Positions 1 through 9,078 are shown, numbered from the stretch's first letter. The stretch is 64,000 nucleotides of DNA from Bacteroidales bacterium (GCA_024691765.1 JAILNI010000049.1:1-64000), one strand, 5' to 3'. Notes: generated by a model from the letters alone, not told the origin. Numbers and translations: made by a program.

Positions 1-1146
1 GACCTTTACAAGGCAGCTGTCGAGCCCGGCCTCGATCTCATCCCTGTCCATATTCTGGCCGATGAAAACTATTTTCTGCATACGGTCTCCCCATTCGGGA
101 TCCCAGTCGCGGCGCAGGGCAGCATCGCGCTCCATCAGCTGCTGAAGCTGCTCTTCCGGCATGGTTGCGAACCAGAGTCCGGCTTCCTTGATGCTTTTCT
201 GCACTCCTGACTGCTCGAAGAGGTAGCAGTTGGCGGTCTGTCCGGCGAAATAGCAAAGGCCCTTCGCGCGTATGATGCTGCGGGGCCACTTCTTGGCTAC
301 CCACCAGTCGAACTTGTTCATGTCCATGGGCTCGCGGCGGTACCAGACGAAGGTGCTCACACCGTATTCATCGGCCTCGCCCTCCTCTTCGTTGTGAGGC
401 TCTTCTTCCTCGCCCTCGATGGCGGCTATCCAGGCTGCCGAAGTGGCCACCTTGTCGAAATCGAAGAGCCCGGTGTGCAGGAGTTTTTCGAAGGGAACGT
501 CGCAGAAGTCGCATTCCAGGATTTCCGCACCGGGATTGAGGTTGCGTATCACGGCATGTACGCGGGCCAGCTCCTCCGGCTTTACCATGGAGGCCTTGTT
601 CAGGAGCACCAGGTTGCAGAACTCTATCTGCTGGATTACCAGGCTCTCGAGGTCGTCTTCTTCGAAATTGCGCAGCGGCAGGGTGTCGCCGCAGCTGAAT
701 TCACTCTGCATGCGCAGGGCGTCGATCACGGTGGCTATGCAGTCCAGTTTGGCATAGTTGCTCCCCTTTGCGTATTTAGGCCCGAGAGAAGGGATGGAAT
801 TGATGGTCTGGGCTATAGGTGCCGGTTCGCAGATGCCGCTAGCCTCGATTACGATGTAGTCGAAGCGGTTCTGGCGGGTAATCTCGCTGAGCTGCTCGAT
901 AAGGTCCATCTTGAGGGTGCAGCAGATGCAGCCGTTTTGCAGGGCCACCAGCGACTCCTCCTTCTTGCCCACGATTCCGCCTTTTTCGATAAGCGAAGCG
1001 TCGATGTTCACGGTGCCGAGGTCGTTCACTATAACCGCGAACTTGATACCCTTCTTGTTGGAAAGGATGCGGTTCAGGAGCGTGGTCTTGCCGCTTCCCA
1101 GATAACCCGTGAGCAGCAGTACGGGGGTGTATTTTGTGTCTTTCAT
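1..1146 (-). CDS. CobW/COG0523-family GTPase (metal chaperone type), 3' end cut by window edge
   Basis: The frame reads from ATG at 1146 through to base 1 without a stop, so 382 codons are visible and the C-terminus lies outside the window. Near the N-terminus (about residues 13-22) is a Walker A, TGYLGSGKTT, followed by a switch region and the family hallmark NGCICCTLKMDL with its metal-binding CxCC. A nucleotide-specificity segment LVLLNKASMVKPEE follows, and then the start of a CobW C-terminal domain. An acidic linker rich in Glu (around bases 362-420) separates the domains. COG0523 proteins are cytosolic GTPases that insert or store Zn, Co or Ni; which metal this one handles cannot be read from the sequence. 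It is the last visible gene of an antiporter-glycosyltransferase-CobW run and starts 1 bp after the previous stop. No zinc-responsive operator is visible. Confidence 0.9.
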   Translation of the reverse strand, partial: MKDTKYTPVLLLTGYLGSGKTTLLNRILSNKKGIKFAVIVNDLGTVNIDASLIEKGGIVGKKEESLVALQNGCICCTLKMDLIEQLSEITRQNRFDYIVIEASGICEPAPIAQTINSIPSLGPKYAKGSNYAKLDCIATVIDALRMQSEFSCGDTLPLRNFEEDDLESLVIQQIEFCNLVLLNKASMVKPEELARVHAVIRNLNPGAEILECDFCDVPFEKLLHTGLFDFDKVATSAAWIAAIEGEEEEPHNEEEGEADEYGVSTFVWYRREPMDMNKFDWWVAKKWPRSIIRAKGLCYFAGQTANCYLFEQSGVQKSIKEAGLWFATMPEEQLQQLMERDAALRRDWDPEWGDRMQKIVFIGQNMDRDEIEAGLDSCLVKV

Positions 1147-1147
1147 G

Positions 1148-2305
1148 CTATTTGTTTACAAAAGATAGGTAATCCTGGTACACTTCGCGGACCGTATCGT
1201 CCCAACTGAGGTAAAGGTCGCGCCGTGCGGCTTCTGAAATGCGCCCATAGCCCTCGGGATCGGACATTATTTCCATTATCTTGCGGGCATAGGCGTCTTC
1301 GTCGGGGGCGGATATATAACCGTTGACCCCGGGCCTCACGGTAGCGGCGGTACGGGCGCCTTCGATAAAGAGAGACGGCGTTCCCTGGCATGCGGCTTCT
1401 ATCTGAACAAGGGAGTTGGCGTCGTAAAGCGACGGGAAGAGGAAGAGCTTGGCGCGGGAATATAGATTCTGGAGCATTTCCCTGTCGGTAAGGCCGCACA
1501 TCACCACCTCGTCCTGCAATCCTTCCTCCCGCACTATCCTTGCGAGTTCCTCCTCGTCCTGACCGCGTCCGGCTATGAGGAAACGGAAATCCGTAAGCCC
1601 CATGGCCTTGGCCCTTGCGAGTGCACGTACGCTGAAATCTATCTTCTTGAGCAGGTTGATGCGCCCGACGAAGAGGAAAACGGTGGCATCGGACGGCACT
1701 CCGTAAGTATCGTTGACTATACGGGCCGCCTCTGCCGGGTCCGCCACCGGCACGTGGTCGGTGGCGTTGAGCCTCACCTTGCATGGCGCTGTGAGGCCGT
1801 AATCGTTCACGTAGAGGTCGCGTATGCCGGAATTCACCGCCCAGCATTCGTCGCAGGCGTTGAACACCCACATTATGGACGCCATGGCTATGTCGAGGGC
1901 CGGTTTGAACTTGAGTGGCTTCTCGAAATCCTGTTTGAACTGTGAGTGCAGCGTGGCCACCACGGGTATGTTGTGCAGTTTGGCATAGAGCAGCCCGGCG
2001 CGCCCCACCGAGAAGGGCGAATGGATATGCACCATATCGATGCCGCTCATAAGTATCTGAGCCTCGAATTTGGGGTCCAGTACGGGCATAGGAATGTCGT
2101 AATCGTATTTGATAAGTGGAACGGAAGCGCAGCGAACGACCTTATACGGCAGTTTTGCATCTTCCTTCTTCTTCAATCCCCTTGTTTTCGGGCAGAAAAC
2201 TATAACGTCGCAGTAGTTCACAAGCCTGCGGGCGTAATTGTCCACCACCTTGATCACCCCGTCGACCATGGGATACCAGGTATCTATGAAAAGACCTACT
2301 TTCAT
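1148..2305 (-). CDS. GT4-family glycosyltransferase (diacylglycerol glucosyltransferase-like)
   Basis: A 385-residue GT-B enzyme. The N-terminus MKVGLFIDTWYPMVDGVIKV is the acceptor-domain start typical of the glycosyltransferases that add glucose or mannose to diacylglycerol or related lipids. The C-terminal half has the GT4 donor site: FLFVGRINLLKK, then LIAGRGQDEEEL, and a region resembling the EX7E motif, FPSLYDANSLVQIEAACQG. There is no signal peptide or transmembrane helix, so it should be cytosolic or peripheral on the inner membrane. It starts 13 bp after the antiporter stop and ends 1 bp before the CobW start, so the three are probably cotranscribed. The family call is secure. The lipid acceptor is inferred from the N-terminal similarity only; a polysaccharide or teichuronic-type acceptor is possible. 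Confidence 0.85.
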   Translation of the reverse strand: MKVGLFIDTWYPMVDGVIKVVDNYARRLVNYCDVIVFCPKTRGLKKKEDAKLPYKVVRCASVPLIKYDYDIPMPVLDPKFEAQILMSGIDMVHIHSPFSVGRAGLLYAKLHNIPVVATLHSQFKQDFEKPLKFKPALDIAMASIMWVFNACDECWAVNSGIRDLYVNDYGLTAPCKVRLNATDHVPVADPAEAARIVNDTYGVPSDATVFLFVGRINLLKKIDFSVRALARAKAMGLTDFRFLIAGRGQDEEELARIVREEGLQDEVVMCGLTDREMLQNLYSRAKLFLFPSLYDANSLVQIEAACQGTPSLFIEGARTAATVRPGVNGYISAPDEDAYARKIMEIMSDPEGYGRISEAARRDLYLSWDDTVREVYQDYLSFVNK

Positions 2306-2318
2306 GTTTTTCAGTAGT

Positions 2319-4289
2319 TTAGTTCAGCCATTCGAGGGCTTCGGAAGAACCGGTGACCCAGATGGTGTCGCCTTCTTCGAAGACGTAGTCAGGGCTGGGA
2401 TTGGAGATGTAGCTGTCTCCCCTGCGGACGCTTATCAGCATCAGCCCGTGGTCGCGCAGGCCGCTTCCCTTGAGGACTTTCCCCAGTATGGGACTGTCGG
2501 AATCAAGGGTGTACGAGTGGAGTTTGAGGTCGGGATCGGGCAGCGGTGAAGCGGAGCCCTTGGCAGGATTCTTGGCCTCGTCGTTCAGGTTGCTCAGGAA
2601 CCTCTTTTCGAAAAGGTCGCTATGGCGCAGGAAGTACCTCGCTACAAGGAAGAGTATGACTCCCGCCACCAGTATGGCCACAACCACCCATCCCTTCAGG
2701 ATGATGAACTGGCTTATGGCGGCCAGGATAAAACCGAGAGCCATGAAGATACGCGCCAAGGTAAGTCCGAATATGGGCCAGACGTTGTTCTTCTTTGCGT
2801 TCACCAGGCGGTGCGCATGCACGTTGATGGAGCCGGAATTAACCGCCATTCCATAGATGAAGGGCGACATGAGCAGCAGGGTAACCGCCGTGAGGATAAT
2901 GTTCCTGAGCGACTCTCCTACGCTGGGAAGCAGTTTTACCGCAAGGGGGGACAGCCAGCGTCCGCTGACCAGCAGGATGGCCACGAGTACAACCCCGTAG
3001 ATGCCCACGCGAAGGAAATACGATTTGAGCAGGGCATGCCATTCGTTTTTCTCGTCTTTCGTGGAACTGCGCTGTCTCGGCCCAGGATGGTCGATTCTTT
3101 CCAGCACTCCCAGAGGCAGCACCTTCCGCAGCCAGCCGTAGAACGGGTCGGCCAATTTTATTACGAACGGCGTTGTGAAGATGGTAATCACCGAAACCGC
3201 AATAATCACCGGGTAAATGAAATCTCTCATGACCCCGAGGCTCACTCCCACACCAGCTATGATGAAGCCGAACTCGCCCAGTTGGGCGAGGCTGAAGCCT
3301 GTGTGGACCGCATCCTTCAGGCCTCCTCCGGTGAGGATTATACCCATGGATGCGAAGAGTACATGGGTTACCAATACTACAATCGCAAGTATCAGTATTA
3401 TCCACCAGTATTCGAAGATGGCCTTAGGCGCCAGCATCATGCCTACTGATACGAAGAAAATGGCTCCGAAAAGGTCCTTGATGGGGGCGATCAGGGAATC
3501 GATTCTTTCGCTTTCGACCGTCTCGGCGAGTATACTTCCCATCATGAATGCACCGAGGGCGCTGGAGAAGCCGCTTCCGGTGGCGAGAGTGACCATTCCG
3601 AAACAGAGGCCCAGCGAGATGATGAGCAGCACCTCTTCGTTAAGGTATTTGCCGGTGCGCTTGATGATGGTGGGGATAAGATAGATGCCCACTACGAACC
3701 ACAGGACGAGGAAGAAGATGAGTTTGCCAAGTTCCAGGAAGAGCTGGCCGCCGCTGAACTTGCCGGCCACCGCGAGGGTGGAGAGCAATACCATGAGGAG
3801 TATGGCGATGAGGTCTTCCACCACGAGCGTGCCGAAGACTCCGGCGGCGAAGGACTTGCGTCCCAGGCCCATCTCGGAAAAACTCTTTACCACCACCATA
3901 GTGCTCGACATGCTCAGGAGGCCGGCCAGGAAGATGCTTTCCATGGAGCTCCAGCCCATGGCCTGCCCCAGGATGAAACCTATCACGAATACGCCCAGGA
4001 ACTTGCTCCCGGCCGTTACAAGGGCCGACGTGCCCGCTCCAAGAAGCTTCTTGAAACTGAACTCGAGTCCGAGGCCGAACATGAGGAAGATGATACCTAT
4101 TTCGCTCCAGAGCTCCACGGTCTCCATGCTGCTGATACCGAACACTCCCATCTGAGGGCCTATTATGAAGCCTGCGATGATGTATCCCAGTATTGTGGGC
4201 TGTTTGAGGGCACGGCAGATAATGGTAATTATGCCCGCGGAAATGAGTATTACCGCAAGATCCCGGACGAAATTTACCTCTTCTGCCAT
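2319..4289 (-). CDS. Kef-type CPA2 cation:proton antiporter with C-terminal TrkA-C domain
   Basis: The N-terminal ~400 residues form a Na_H_Exchanger membrane domain of about 12 helices, with family segments such as ILGYIIAGFIIGPQMG and LGAFMMGSILAETVESE. A further group of hydrophobic segments follows, and the last ~85 residues form a TrkA-C ligand-sensing fold (DSPILGKVLKGSGLRDHGLM). It exchanges K+ or Na+ for H+ across the inner membrane. An in-frame start lies 25 codons further upstream, but ATG at 4289 (656 aa) is preferred because a clear -7 box (TAAATTTG, 4311-4318) lies inside that extension, which would leave the longer form untranscribed. It is the first gene of the antiporter-glycosyltransferase-CobW run. 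Ion specificity is unknown. Confidence 0.88.
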   Translation of the reverse strand: MAEEVNFVRDLAVILISAGIITIICRALKQPTILGYIIAGFIIGPQMGVFGISSMETVELWSEIGIIFLMFGLGLEFSFKKLLGAGTSALVTAGSKFLGVFVIGFILGQAMGWSSMESIFLAGLLSMSSTMVVVKSFSEMGLGRKSFAAGVFGTLVVEDLIAILLMVLLSTLAVAGKFSGGQLFLELGKLIFFLVLWFVVGIYLIPTIIKRTGKYLNEEVLLIISLGLCFGMVTLATGSGFSSALGAFMMGSILAETVESERIDSLIAPIKDLFGAIFFVSVGMMLAPKAIFEYWWIILILAIVVLVTHVLFASMGIILTGGGLKDAVHTGFSLAQLGEFGFIIAGVGVSLGVMRDFIYPVIIAVSVITIFTTPFVIKLADPFYGWLRKVLPLGVLERIDHPGPRQRSSTKDEKNEWHALLKSYFLRVGIYGVVLVAILLVSGRWLSPLAVKLLPSVGESLRNIILTAVTLLLMSPFIYGMAVNSGSINVHAHRLVNAKKNNVWPIFGLTLARIFMALGFILAAISQFIILKGWVVVAILVAGVILFLVARYFLRHSDLFEKRFLSNLNDEAKNPAKGSASPLPDPDLKLHSYTLDSDSPILGKVLKGSGLRDHGLMLISVRRGDSYISNPSPDYVFEEGDTIWVTGSSEALEWLN

Positions 4290-4310
4290 AAATTCGGTTT
4301 CAAAATCCCT

Positions 4311-4318
4311 CAAATTTA
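4311..4318 (-). promoter_or_regulatory. Bacteroidota -7 box TAAATTTG for the antiporter operon
   Basis: The minus strand reads TAAATTTG, a match to TAnnTTTG, 21 nt before the chosen ATG at 4289. No good TTTG lies at the expected upstream distance. It decides the antiporter start codon. Confidence 0.6.
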
Positions 4319-4329
4319 CATAAAATTCG

Positions 4330-4337
4330 TAAATTAG
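4330..4337 (+). promoter_or_regulatory. Possible -7 box (TAAATTAG) for the Omp85-like gene
   Basis: A seven-of-eight match to TAnnTTTG, 44 bp before the ATG at 4382. It overlaps the divergent antiporter promoter region. Weak on its own, but no better candidate exists in the interval. Confidence 0.35.
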
Positions 4338-4381
4338 CGGACTGAAACTGATAACCGAAATCATTTTATTTATTATCTGAT

Positions 4382-5758
4382 ATGAAAAAACTTTTCACCA
4401 TCCTCGTTGCGGGCCTCGTGTTCGCGGCAGGTCTTTCCGCAGAGGAAAAAGAGATGAAGACCGGCTGGTCCTTCGGAGTTCTTCCCACGGCAACCTATTC
4501 GGTCGACAACGGCTTCCAGGCCGGTGCTTTCGGCGACGTCTATTATTATGGCGATGGCAACACCTATCCGGATCCCCTTCACAAAATCAGTTGGGAAGGT
4601 TCCTATTTCACCCACAGCCACCGTATGCGTCTGTATCTGGCATACGACTCCAAGTACCTCATCCCCAACATGCGTGTGAATGCATCCGTCACCTATATGA
4701 ATGACCCGCTGTACAGCATCTGGGGCTTCAACGGTGCCGCTGCCACACAGAATTATGATGTATGGGGCAACAGGGATATGACCACTCCCGGCACTACCAA
4801 TAACGTGAACTACTACGGCATGAGCCGTAAGATGCTCCGCATCCTTGCCAATTTCCAGGGCCGTATCACTGACAACCTCAACTGGGCCGCCGGCATGAAT
4901 TTCTGGAAATGGAACCTTGGAGCAATGCAAGACAACGGAGTGGAAAAAGATGGCAACAAGAGTTATTACGATACCAATGCCACCTTGTACAATTTCCTCT
5001 CCAATTCCGGAGTCCTCACCGATGCAGAAAAGAACGGTGGTCTTTCCCTCGAGCTCAATGCCGGTCTGGTCTACGACACCCGCGATATCGAGGCGGCTCC
5101 GAACAAGGGCATCTGGGCTGAGGCCTACCTCAACGGAAACTTCATCGGCAGCCCTTACCTCAAGGCTTGCGCATATTTCCGCCAGTATATCAGCATTCCA
5201 ATTCCCATCCCGGCCGGAAATCCCGTATTCGCATACCGTCTTGCATGGCAGCACACAATTGCAGGTGAGACTCCCCTGTTCATAATTCAGAACAACCCTC
5301 TGCTGGTACAGCGCAACATGATTTCCGAAGGCTTCGGCTCCTCCAACACCATCCGCGGTCTGCGCGAGAACCGTATCCTGGCAGAAGGCATGGCATGGGC
5401 CAACACCGAACTCCGTATCAAGCTCGTGAAGTTCACTCTTGCGAACCAGTATTTCTATATCGCAGTGAACCCGTTCTTCGATGCCGGTATCATTACCAAG
5501 CCCTACAAGGCCAAGGCTCTTGCCGACATAGCTGCTCCTGACGGAAAGGTTTACGATCCTGTGTTCAATACCCTCACCGGAACCCCTGATCCAATCTACG
5601 ACCCCGACAAGGTTAAGTATCTTGTCTACAGTGGCGGTGCTGGTCTCAAGATCGCTATGAACCAGAACTTCATCGTTTCCGCCGACTTCGCCAGGTGTTT
5701 CACCGAAGGCATGGACGCCGGTCTCTGGATCGGAATCGGTATCAACTACCAGTTCTAG
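4382..5758 (+). CDS. BamA/TamA-like (Omp85 surface antigen) outer-membrane barrel protein
   Basis: 458 residues with a signal peptide (MKKLFTILVAGLVFAAGLSA) and then alternating beta strands to a terminal aromatic residue (INYQF). The C-terminal half shows Omp85 family features: VYDTRDIEAAPNKGIWAE, followed by NTIRGLRENRILAEGMAW and ANTELRIKLVKF, the latter pair resembling the conserved lid-loop (VRGF/Y) region. No POTRA domains are present, so it is a bare barrel, shorter than BamA (about 800 aa). It should sit in the outer membrane; function may be lipid or protein insertion, or patatin-less surface antigen. It stands alone between a divergent antiporter and a strong terminator. Confidence 0.8.
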   Translation: MKKLFTILVAGLVFAAGLSAEEKEMKTGWSFGVLPTATYSVDNGFQAGAFGDVYYYGDGNTYPDPLHKISWEGSYFTHSHRMRLYLAYDSKYLIPNMRVNASVTYMNDPLYSIWGFNGAAATQNYDVWGNRDMTTPGTTNNVNYYGMSRKMLRILANFQGRITDNLNWAAGMNFWKWNLGAMQDNGVEKDGNKSYYDTNATLYNFLSNSGVLTDAEKNGGLSLELNAGLVYDTRDIEAAPNKGIWAEAYLNGNFIGSPYLKACAYFRQYISIPIPIPAGNPVFAYRLAWQHTIAGETPLFIIQNNPLLVQRNMISEGFGSSNTIRGLRENRILAEGMAWANTELRIKLVKFTLANQYFYIAVNPFFDAGIITKPYKAKALADIAAPDGKVYDPVFNTLTGTPDPIYDPDKVKYLVYSGGAGLKIAMNQNFIVSADFARCFTEGMDAGLWIGIGINYQF

Positions 5759-5780
5759 CAGAAACGGCAGAGTAATAAGA

Positions 5781-5818
5781 ATCGGCCTCCGGTTAATTCC
5801 GGGGGCCGATTTCTTTTA
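5781..5818 (+). terminator. Rho-independent terminator after the Omp85-like gene
   Basis: A 12-bp stem (5781-5792 with 5799-5810, one G-T pair) around a TTAATT loop, followed by TTCTTTT. It lies 22 bp after the stop and separates this gene from the convergent acpP operon. Confidence 0.85.
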
Positions 5819-5834
5819 AATGACCGGGTGTCGT

Positions 5835-6068
5835 TTATGCCTTGGGCTGAATGGAATCCAGATAGGCTACCACATCGCCCACGGTCTCGAATTTGGCAAG
5901 GGCCTTGTCCGGGATCACCACACCGTAGTCGTCTTCGAGCCTCATGAGAAGCTGGAGTATGTCCAGCGAATCGGCCCCGAGGTCTTTCTTGATCTGGGCG
6001 TCCAGGGTAACCCGGGATGGGTCCACGCGCAACTGGCGCGCGAGTATCGTTTTAACTTCGTCGTACAT
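5835..6068 (-). CDS. acpP: Acyl carrier protein
   Basis: A 77-residue acidic protein of the usual length. The phosphopantetheine site is DLGADSLDIL, with Ser34 as the attachment residue. It carries growing acyl chains as thioesters in fatty acid synthesis and, here, exchanges acyl groups with acyl-phosphate through PlsX. It begins 2 bp after the plsX stop and is the last gene of the fakA-fakB-GNAT-plsX-acpP run. It may not be the only ACP in the genome. The classical plsX-fabH-fabD-fabG-acpP arrangement is absent; plsX and acpP are directly adjacent. Confidence 0.95.
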   Translation of the reverse strand: MYDEVKTILARQLRVDPSRVTLDAQIKKDLGADSLDILQLLMRLEDDYGVVIPDKALAKFETVGDVVAYLDSIQPKA

Positions 6069-6070
6069 GG

Positions 6071-7090
6071 CTAATATTCGTAATGTTCGTATTTCATTAT
6101 AACGTCCTCTATCTTTGAGGACAGCTTGCTGAGTTCCATGCGGTAGGCCTGTTCGATGCAGTGGAAGACCGCGGTGGCCTTGCTGGAGCCGTGTCCCTTC
6201 ACGACGGTCTTTTCCGTGCCGAGCAGCACGCTGCCGCCGTAGTTCTGGTAGTTCATGAACTCCTTTTCTTCCATGAACATGCGTTTCATAAGGAGGGCGC
6301 CAATCTTGTAGATGGTGCGGGAGTAGATATCCTTCTTGAGTTTCTTGAGCAGTTCCAGTGCCGTGCCTTCCGTGGTTTTGACCAGCACGTTGCCCGAGAA
6401 TCCGTCGGCCACCACGATGTCGTAGCTGCCGGACAGGAGGTCGCGGCTCTCCATATTCCCCACGAAATTGATTTCGGAAGTCTCGCTCAGCAGCCCGTAG
6501 GCCTTCTGGCGTATCTCGTCGCCCTTTTCGGCCTCCTTGCCTACATTGAGCAGAGCCACGCGGGGTTTTTCAACCCCGTAAACGTTCTCCATATAGAGAC
6601 TGGCCATTATGGCGAACTGCCGAAGATGCTCCGGTGTCACCTCCACGTTGGCGCCGCTGTCGCAGATACCTACCAGTCCACCGTTCATCGTGGGCAGTAT
6701 GGGGCAGAATGCCGGCCTTATCACACCTTTAATCCGGCCGATACGGGTAAGGGCTGCGGTCACGAGGGCTCCTGTGGAACCTATGCTGACCATCGCGGCG
6801 ACCTCGTCGCTGTCGCGGAGCATGCGCACCGCCTTGATCATGGAACTCTCCTTCTTGAGGCGGACGGCGTCGATGGGCCGTTCGTCGCAGCCTATCACTT
6901 CGGGAGCGTGGACTATCTCCAGGCGGGCGGCGTCGTATTTCTTCCCCTCAAGGCAGGCCCGTAGAGATGCCTCGTCTCCCGTAAGGATAAGGTGCAGGTC
7001 GGGGAAAGCCTCAAGAGCCTTGAGACCGCCATCCACGTTCGCTTCGGGGCTGTGGTCGCCTCCGTAGCAGTCCAGGACTATCTTCATCAT
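6071..7090 (-). CDS. plsX: Phosphate acyltransferase PlsX
   Basis: 339 residues, normal for PlsX. The family segments are easy to see: KIVLDCYGGDHSPEANVDG at the start, MVSIGSTGALVTAALTRIGR in the middle, FVGNMESRDLLSGSYDIVVA and DGFSGNVLVKTTEGTA in the second half. PlsX converts acyl-ACP and phosphate to acyl-phosphate, the donor for PlsY in lysophosphatidate synthesis, and is a peripheral membrane enzyme. Its ATG overlaps the stop of the upstream GNAT-like gene (4 bp, 7087-7090), which suggests translational coupling. Sitting next to FakA and FakB, it can also work in reverse, moving acyl-phosphate made by the kinase onto ACP. Confidence 0.95.
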   Translation of the reverse strand: MMKIVLDCYGGDHSPEANVDGGLKALEAFPDLHLILTGDEASLRACLEGKKYDAARLEIVHAPEVIGCDERPIDAVRLKKESSMIKAVRMLRDSDEVAAMVSIGSTGALVTAALTRIGRIKGVIRPAFCPILPTMNGGLVGICDSGANVEVTPEHLRQFAIMASLYMENVYGVEKPRVALLNVGKEAEKGDEIRQKAYGLLSETSEINFVGNMESRDLLSGSYDIVVADGFSGNVLVKTTEGTALELLKKLKKDIYSRTIYKIGALLMKRMFMEEKEFMNYQNYGGSVLLGTEKTVVKGHGSSKATAVFHCIEQAYRMELSKLSSKIEDVIMKYEHYEY

Positions 7091-8205
7091 AGGGCTTTTA
7101 CGTATGCACGGTGGAGTTTGATCTTCTGCTCGTCAAAACGCTTCCACTGGTTCTGGATGGCGTAATTCTCCTCCAGGTTCATGTTGGTTTCGGCGTACTT
7201 GATGCCCGGACGGCGCAGCATGTCGATCAGGCCGGAGGAGATAATCACGCTCACTCCCCTGTTCAGCCATTCTGGATCCACTCCCACGAGGCAGAGGTCG
7301 ATGACGTCCGGTTTCTTCAGTGCCTTGAGAAGACGGAAGATGCAGCCGGGGGTGAGGTGACCTCCGCTCTTACGGACGGCGTCGCCTATGGCCGGGAAAG
7401 CGATCCCGAAGCAGACCATCCTCTCGTTTTCATCGAGTATCACGGCCACGTTCTTCACGTCCACCACCAGCTTGAAGTTGTCTATCATGAGTTTCTTCAT
7501 GCCGTCGCTGAACGGAACGGTGCCGTAGAGAAGGTCGTAGGACTTGTCGATGAGTTCGAATATGCCGTCGGCATACTTCTTTATGAACTCGGTAGTGTTG
7601 CGGGCCCTGCCGAGATGGAGTTTGTAGCGCCTCATCACGTAGTCGGCCATCTTGTGAAGGTCTTCCGCACCTTCTGCGGGCACACGCAGGCGGCTGCCTG
7701 TCCAGTCCACTTCCTTGCGGTATCCGAGCTTCTCTATGTATTCGCCGTAATAGGGCGGATTCCAGGTCTCTTCAAAGGTGGCGGGGTATTCGTATCCTCC
7801 CACCAGAAGGCCTTCCCTTTCAAGGTCGGAGAAACTCAGCGGGCCGCAGGCGGTGTCCATGCCCTTTTCGCGGGCCCATGCCTCCACGGCCTCGAAAAGA
7901 CCCTTCGCCGCCTCGAAGTTCTCGAGGCATTCGAAACGGCTGAAGCGTACGCGCTTCTCGCCGTTTTTCTCATTCGCGGCCTTCTGGATTATGCCGGAGA
8001 TGCGTCCGGCCATCTTCCCGTCGCAATAGGCGTTGAAGTACACGGCGTCGCAGGTGTCGTTGTAGATGAAGTCCTTGCGGAATATCTTCAACTCGTCGAT
8101 GTAGAGCGGCGGAGTGTAATACGGATTGCCCCTGTAGAGCTTTTCCGGGAAGCGGAGGAAGTCCCTTCGCTGCCTGCATGATTCTACTTTTACTATTTCC
8201 AGCAT
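7087..8205 (-). CDS. GNAT-fold acyltransferase-like protein (YghO-like)
   Basis: 372 residues without signal peptide or membrane helix. The sequence has the pattern of a widespread family of uncharacterised GNAT-superfamily proteins: LYRGNPYYTPPL near the N-terminus, a segment ACGPLSFSDLEREGLLVGGY, then ETWNPPYYGEYIEKLGYRK, and a second GNAT-like half ending in LVGVDPEWLNRGVSVIISSG. Members are predicted acyl-CoA or acyl-ACP dependent transferases, but no substrate is known to me. It lies between fakB (3 bp gap) and plsX (4 bp overlap), inside an operon that handles acyl-phosphate and acyl-ACP, which makes an acyl-transfer role plausible. The family call is good; the function is inference. 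Confidence 0.6.
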   Translation of the reverse strand: MLEIVKVESCRQRRDFLRFPEKLYRGNPYYTPPLYIDELKIFRKDFIYNDTCDAVYFNAYCDGKMAGRISGIIQKAANEKNGEKRVRFSRFECLENFEAAKGLFEAVEAWAREKGMDTACGPLSFSDLEREGLLVGGYEYPATFEETWNPPYYGEYIEKLGYRKEVDWTGSRLRVPAEGAEDLHKMADYVMRRYKLHLGRARNTTEFIKKYADGIFELIDKSYDLLYGTVPFSDGMKKLMIDNFKLVVDVKNVAVILDENERMVCFGIAFPAIGDAVRKSGGHLTPGCIFRLLKALKKPDVIDLCLVGVDPEWLNRGVSVIISSGLIDMLRRPGIKYAETNMNLEENYAIQNQWKRFDEQKIKLHRAYVKAL

Positions 8206-8208
8206 GGC

Positions 8209-9078
8209 TTACCTGTGAATGGCGTGGAAGCAGATGCCGAGGCCGTTGGGGCCGCAATGGCTGCCTATTGTCGGATTGACTGAGGTTACGATGATGCGAA
8301 GGTCGTCGCCGAATTTGGCGCGAAGCATGCCGGAAGCCATTTCCACGAGCTCCGGACAGTCGGAATGGCCTATCACCACGCGGTGGGCCTTCACGTCCTC
8401 GCCCAGTTCCTCCACATACTGCACCAGCCTGGCGATTGCCTTGTTGCGGCCGGTCTCCTTGCCTATCGACACCATTTTTCCGTTCTCGTCCACGTGGATC
8501 ACCGGGCGTATACCCACAAGACCGCCCATCGTGGCGGCCAGTCCGCTCACTCGTCCGCTGCGGCGGAAGAACTTTAGGTCGTCGGCTATGAAGTACATGG
8601 GGAATTTCGCGACTTCAGTCTTTGCCCATTCCACCACTTCTTCCGGAGTTTTACCTGCCTTGAGCAGGTCGGCAACCTCCAGCACTATATTGTAGGATTC
8701 CGCGCTGATGCCCAGCGTGTCCACATGCCAGAATTTGCGCCCGGGATACTTCTCAAGCAGTTTCTTCACGGCCATGTCCATTATTGTAAAGGTGTTGGAC
8801 ATGCCCGAGGAGAAGTGAGCGTAGAGAATGTCGTTGCCGGCGGCGAATTCGGGCTCGAAATATTTGAAATAGGCCTCTTCGCTCATGGCGCTGGTGGTGG
8901 GGATGGTTCCGCCACGCAGCATGTCGTAGAAGGCATGAGAGTCGAACTCGTCGAAATCGATATAGGGGTAGATGACCTTTTCACCTACCGTATACGGCAT
9001 GCTTATGAGTTTGATGCCGTACTCCGCGCACTCTTTCGGAGTGATGTCGCAGTCGGTGTCGCTGAAGAAAGTTAACAT
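8209..9078 (-). CDS. fakB: DegV-family fatty-acid-binding protein (FakB-like)
   Basis: 289 residues with ATG at 9078 (MLTFFSDTDCDITPKEC). An in-frame start 7 codons upstream is less likely, because the shorter form begins exactly at the conserved FFSDTDCDI and overlaps the fakA stop by 7 bp. Family motifs are ILYAHFSSGMSNTFTIMDMA (the lipid headgroup loop), FFRRSGRVSGLAATMGGLVG and the C-terminal NPTIGSHCGPNGLGICF. DegV proteins bind a fatty acid in a buried pocket and present it to the kinase FakA. Gene order (kinase directly before binding protein) supports a FakA-FakB pair, a system described mainly in Firmicutes. Which fatty acid it prefers cannot be told. Confidence 0.88.
   Translation of the reverse strand: MLTFFSDTDCDITPKECAEYGIKLISMPYTVGEKVIYPYIDFDEFDSHAFYDMLRGGTIPTTSAMSEEAYFKYFEPEFAAGNDILYAHFSSGMSNTFTIMDMAVKKLLEKYPGRKFWHVDTLGISAESYNIVLEVADLLKAGKTPEEVVEWAKTEVAKFPMYFIADDLKFFRRSGRVSGLAATMGGLVGIRPVIHVDENGKMVSIGKETGRNKAIARLVQYVEELGEDVKAHRVVIGHSDCPELVEMASGMLRAKFGDDLRIIVTSVNPTIGSHCGPNGLGICFHAIHR

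Noticed and set aside
394..1209. 271-codon open frame on the plus strand
   Set aside because: Antisense to the CobW GTPase, which has Walker A and CxCC motifs.
4290..4364. Longer antiporter start at 4364
   Set aside because: The extension contains the promoter box and would not be transcribed; the family alignment begins after the internal ATG at 4289.
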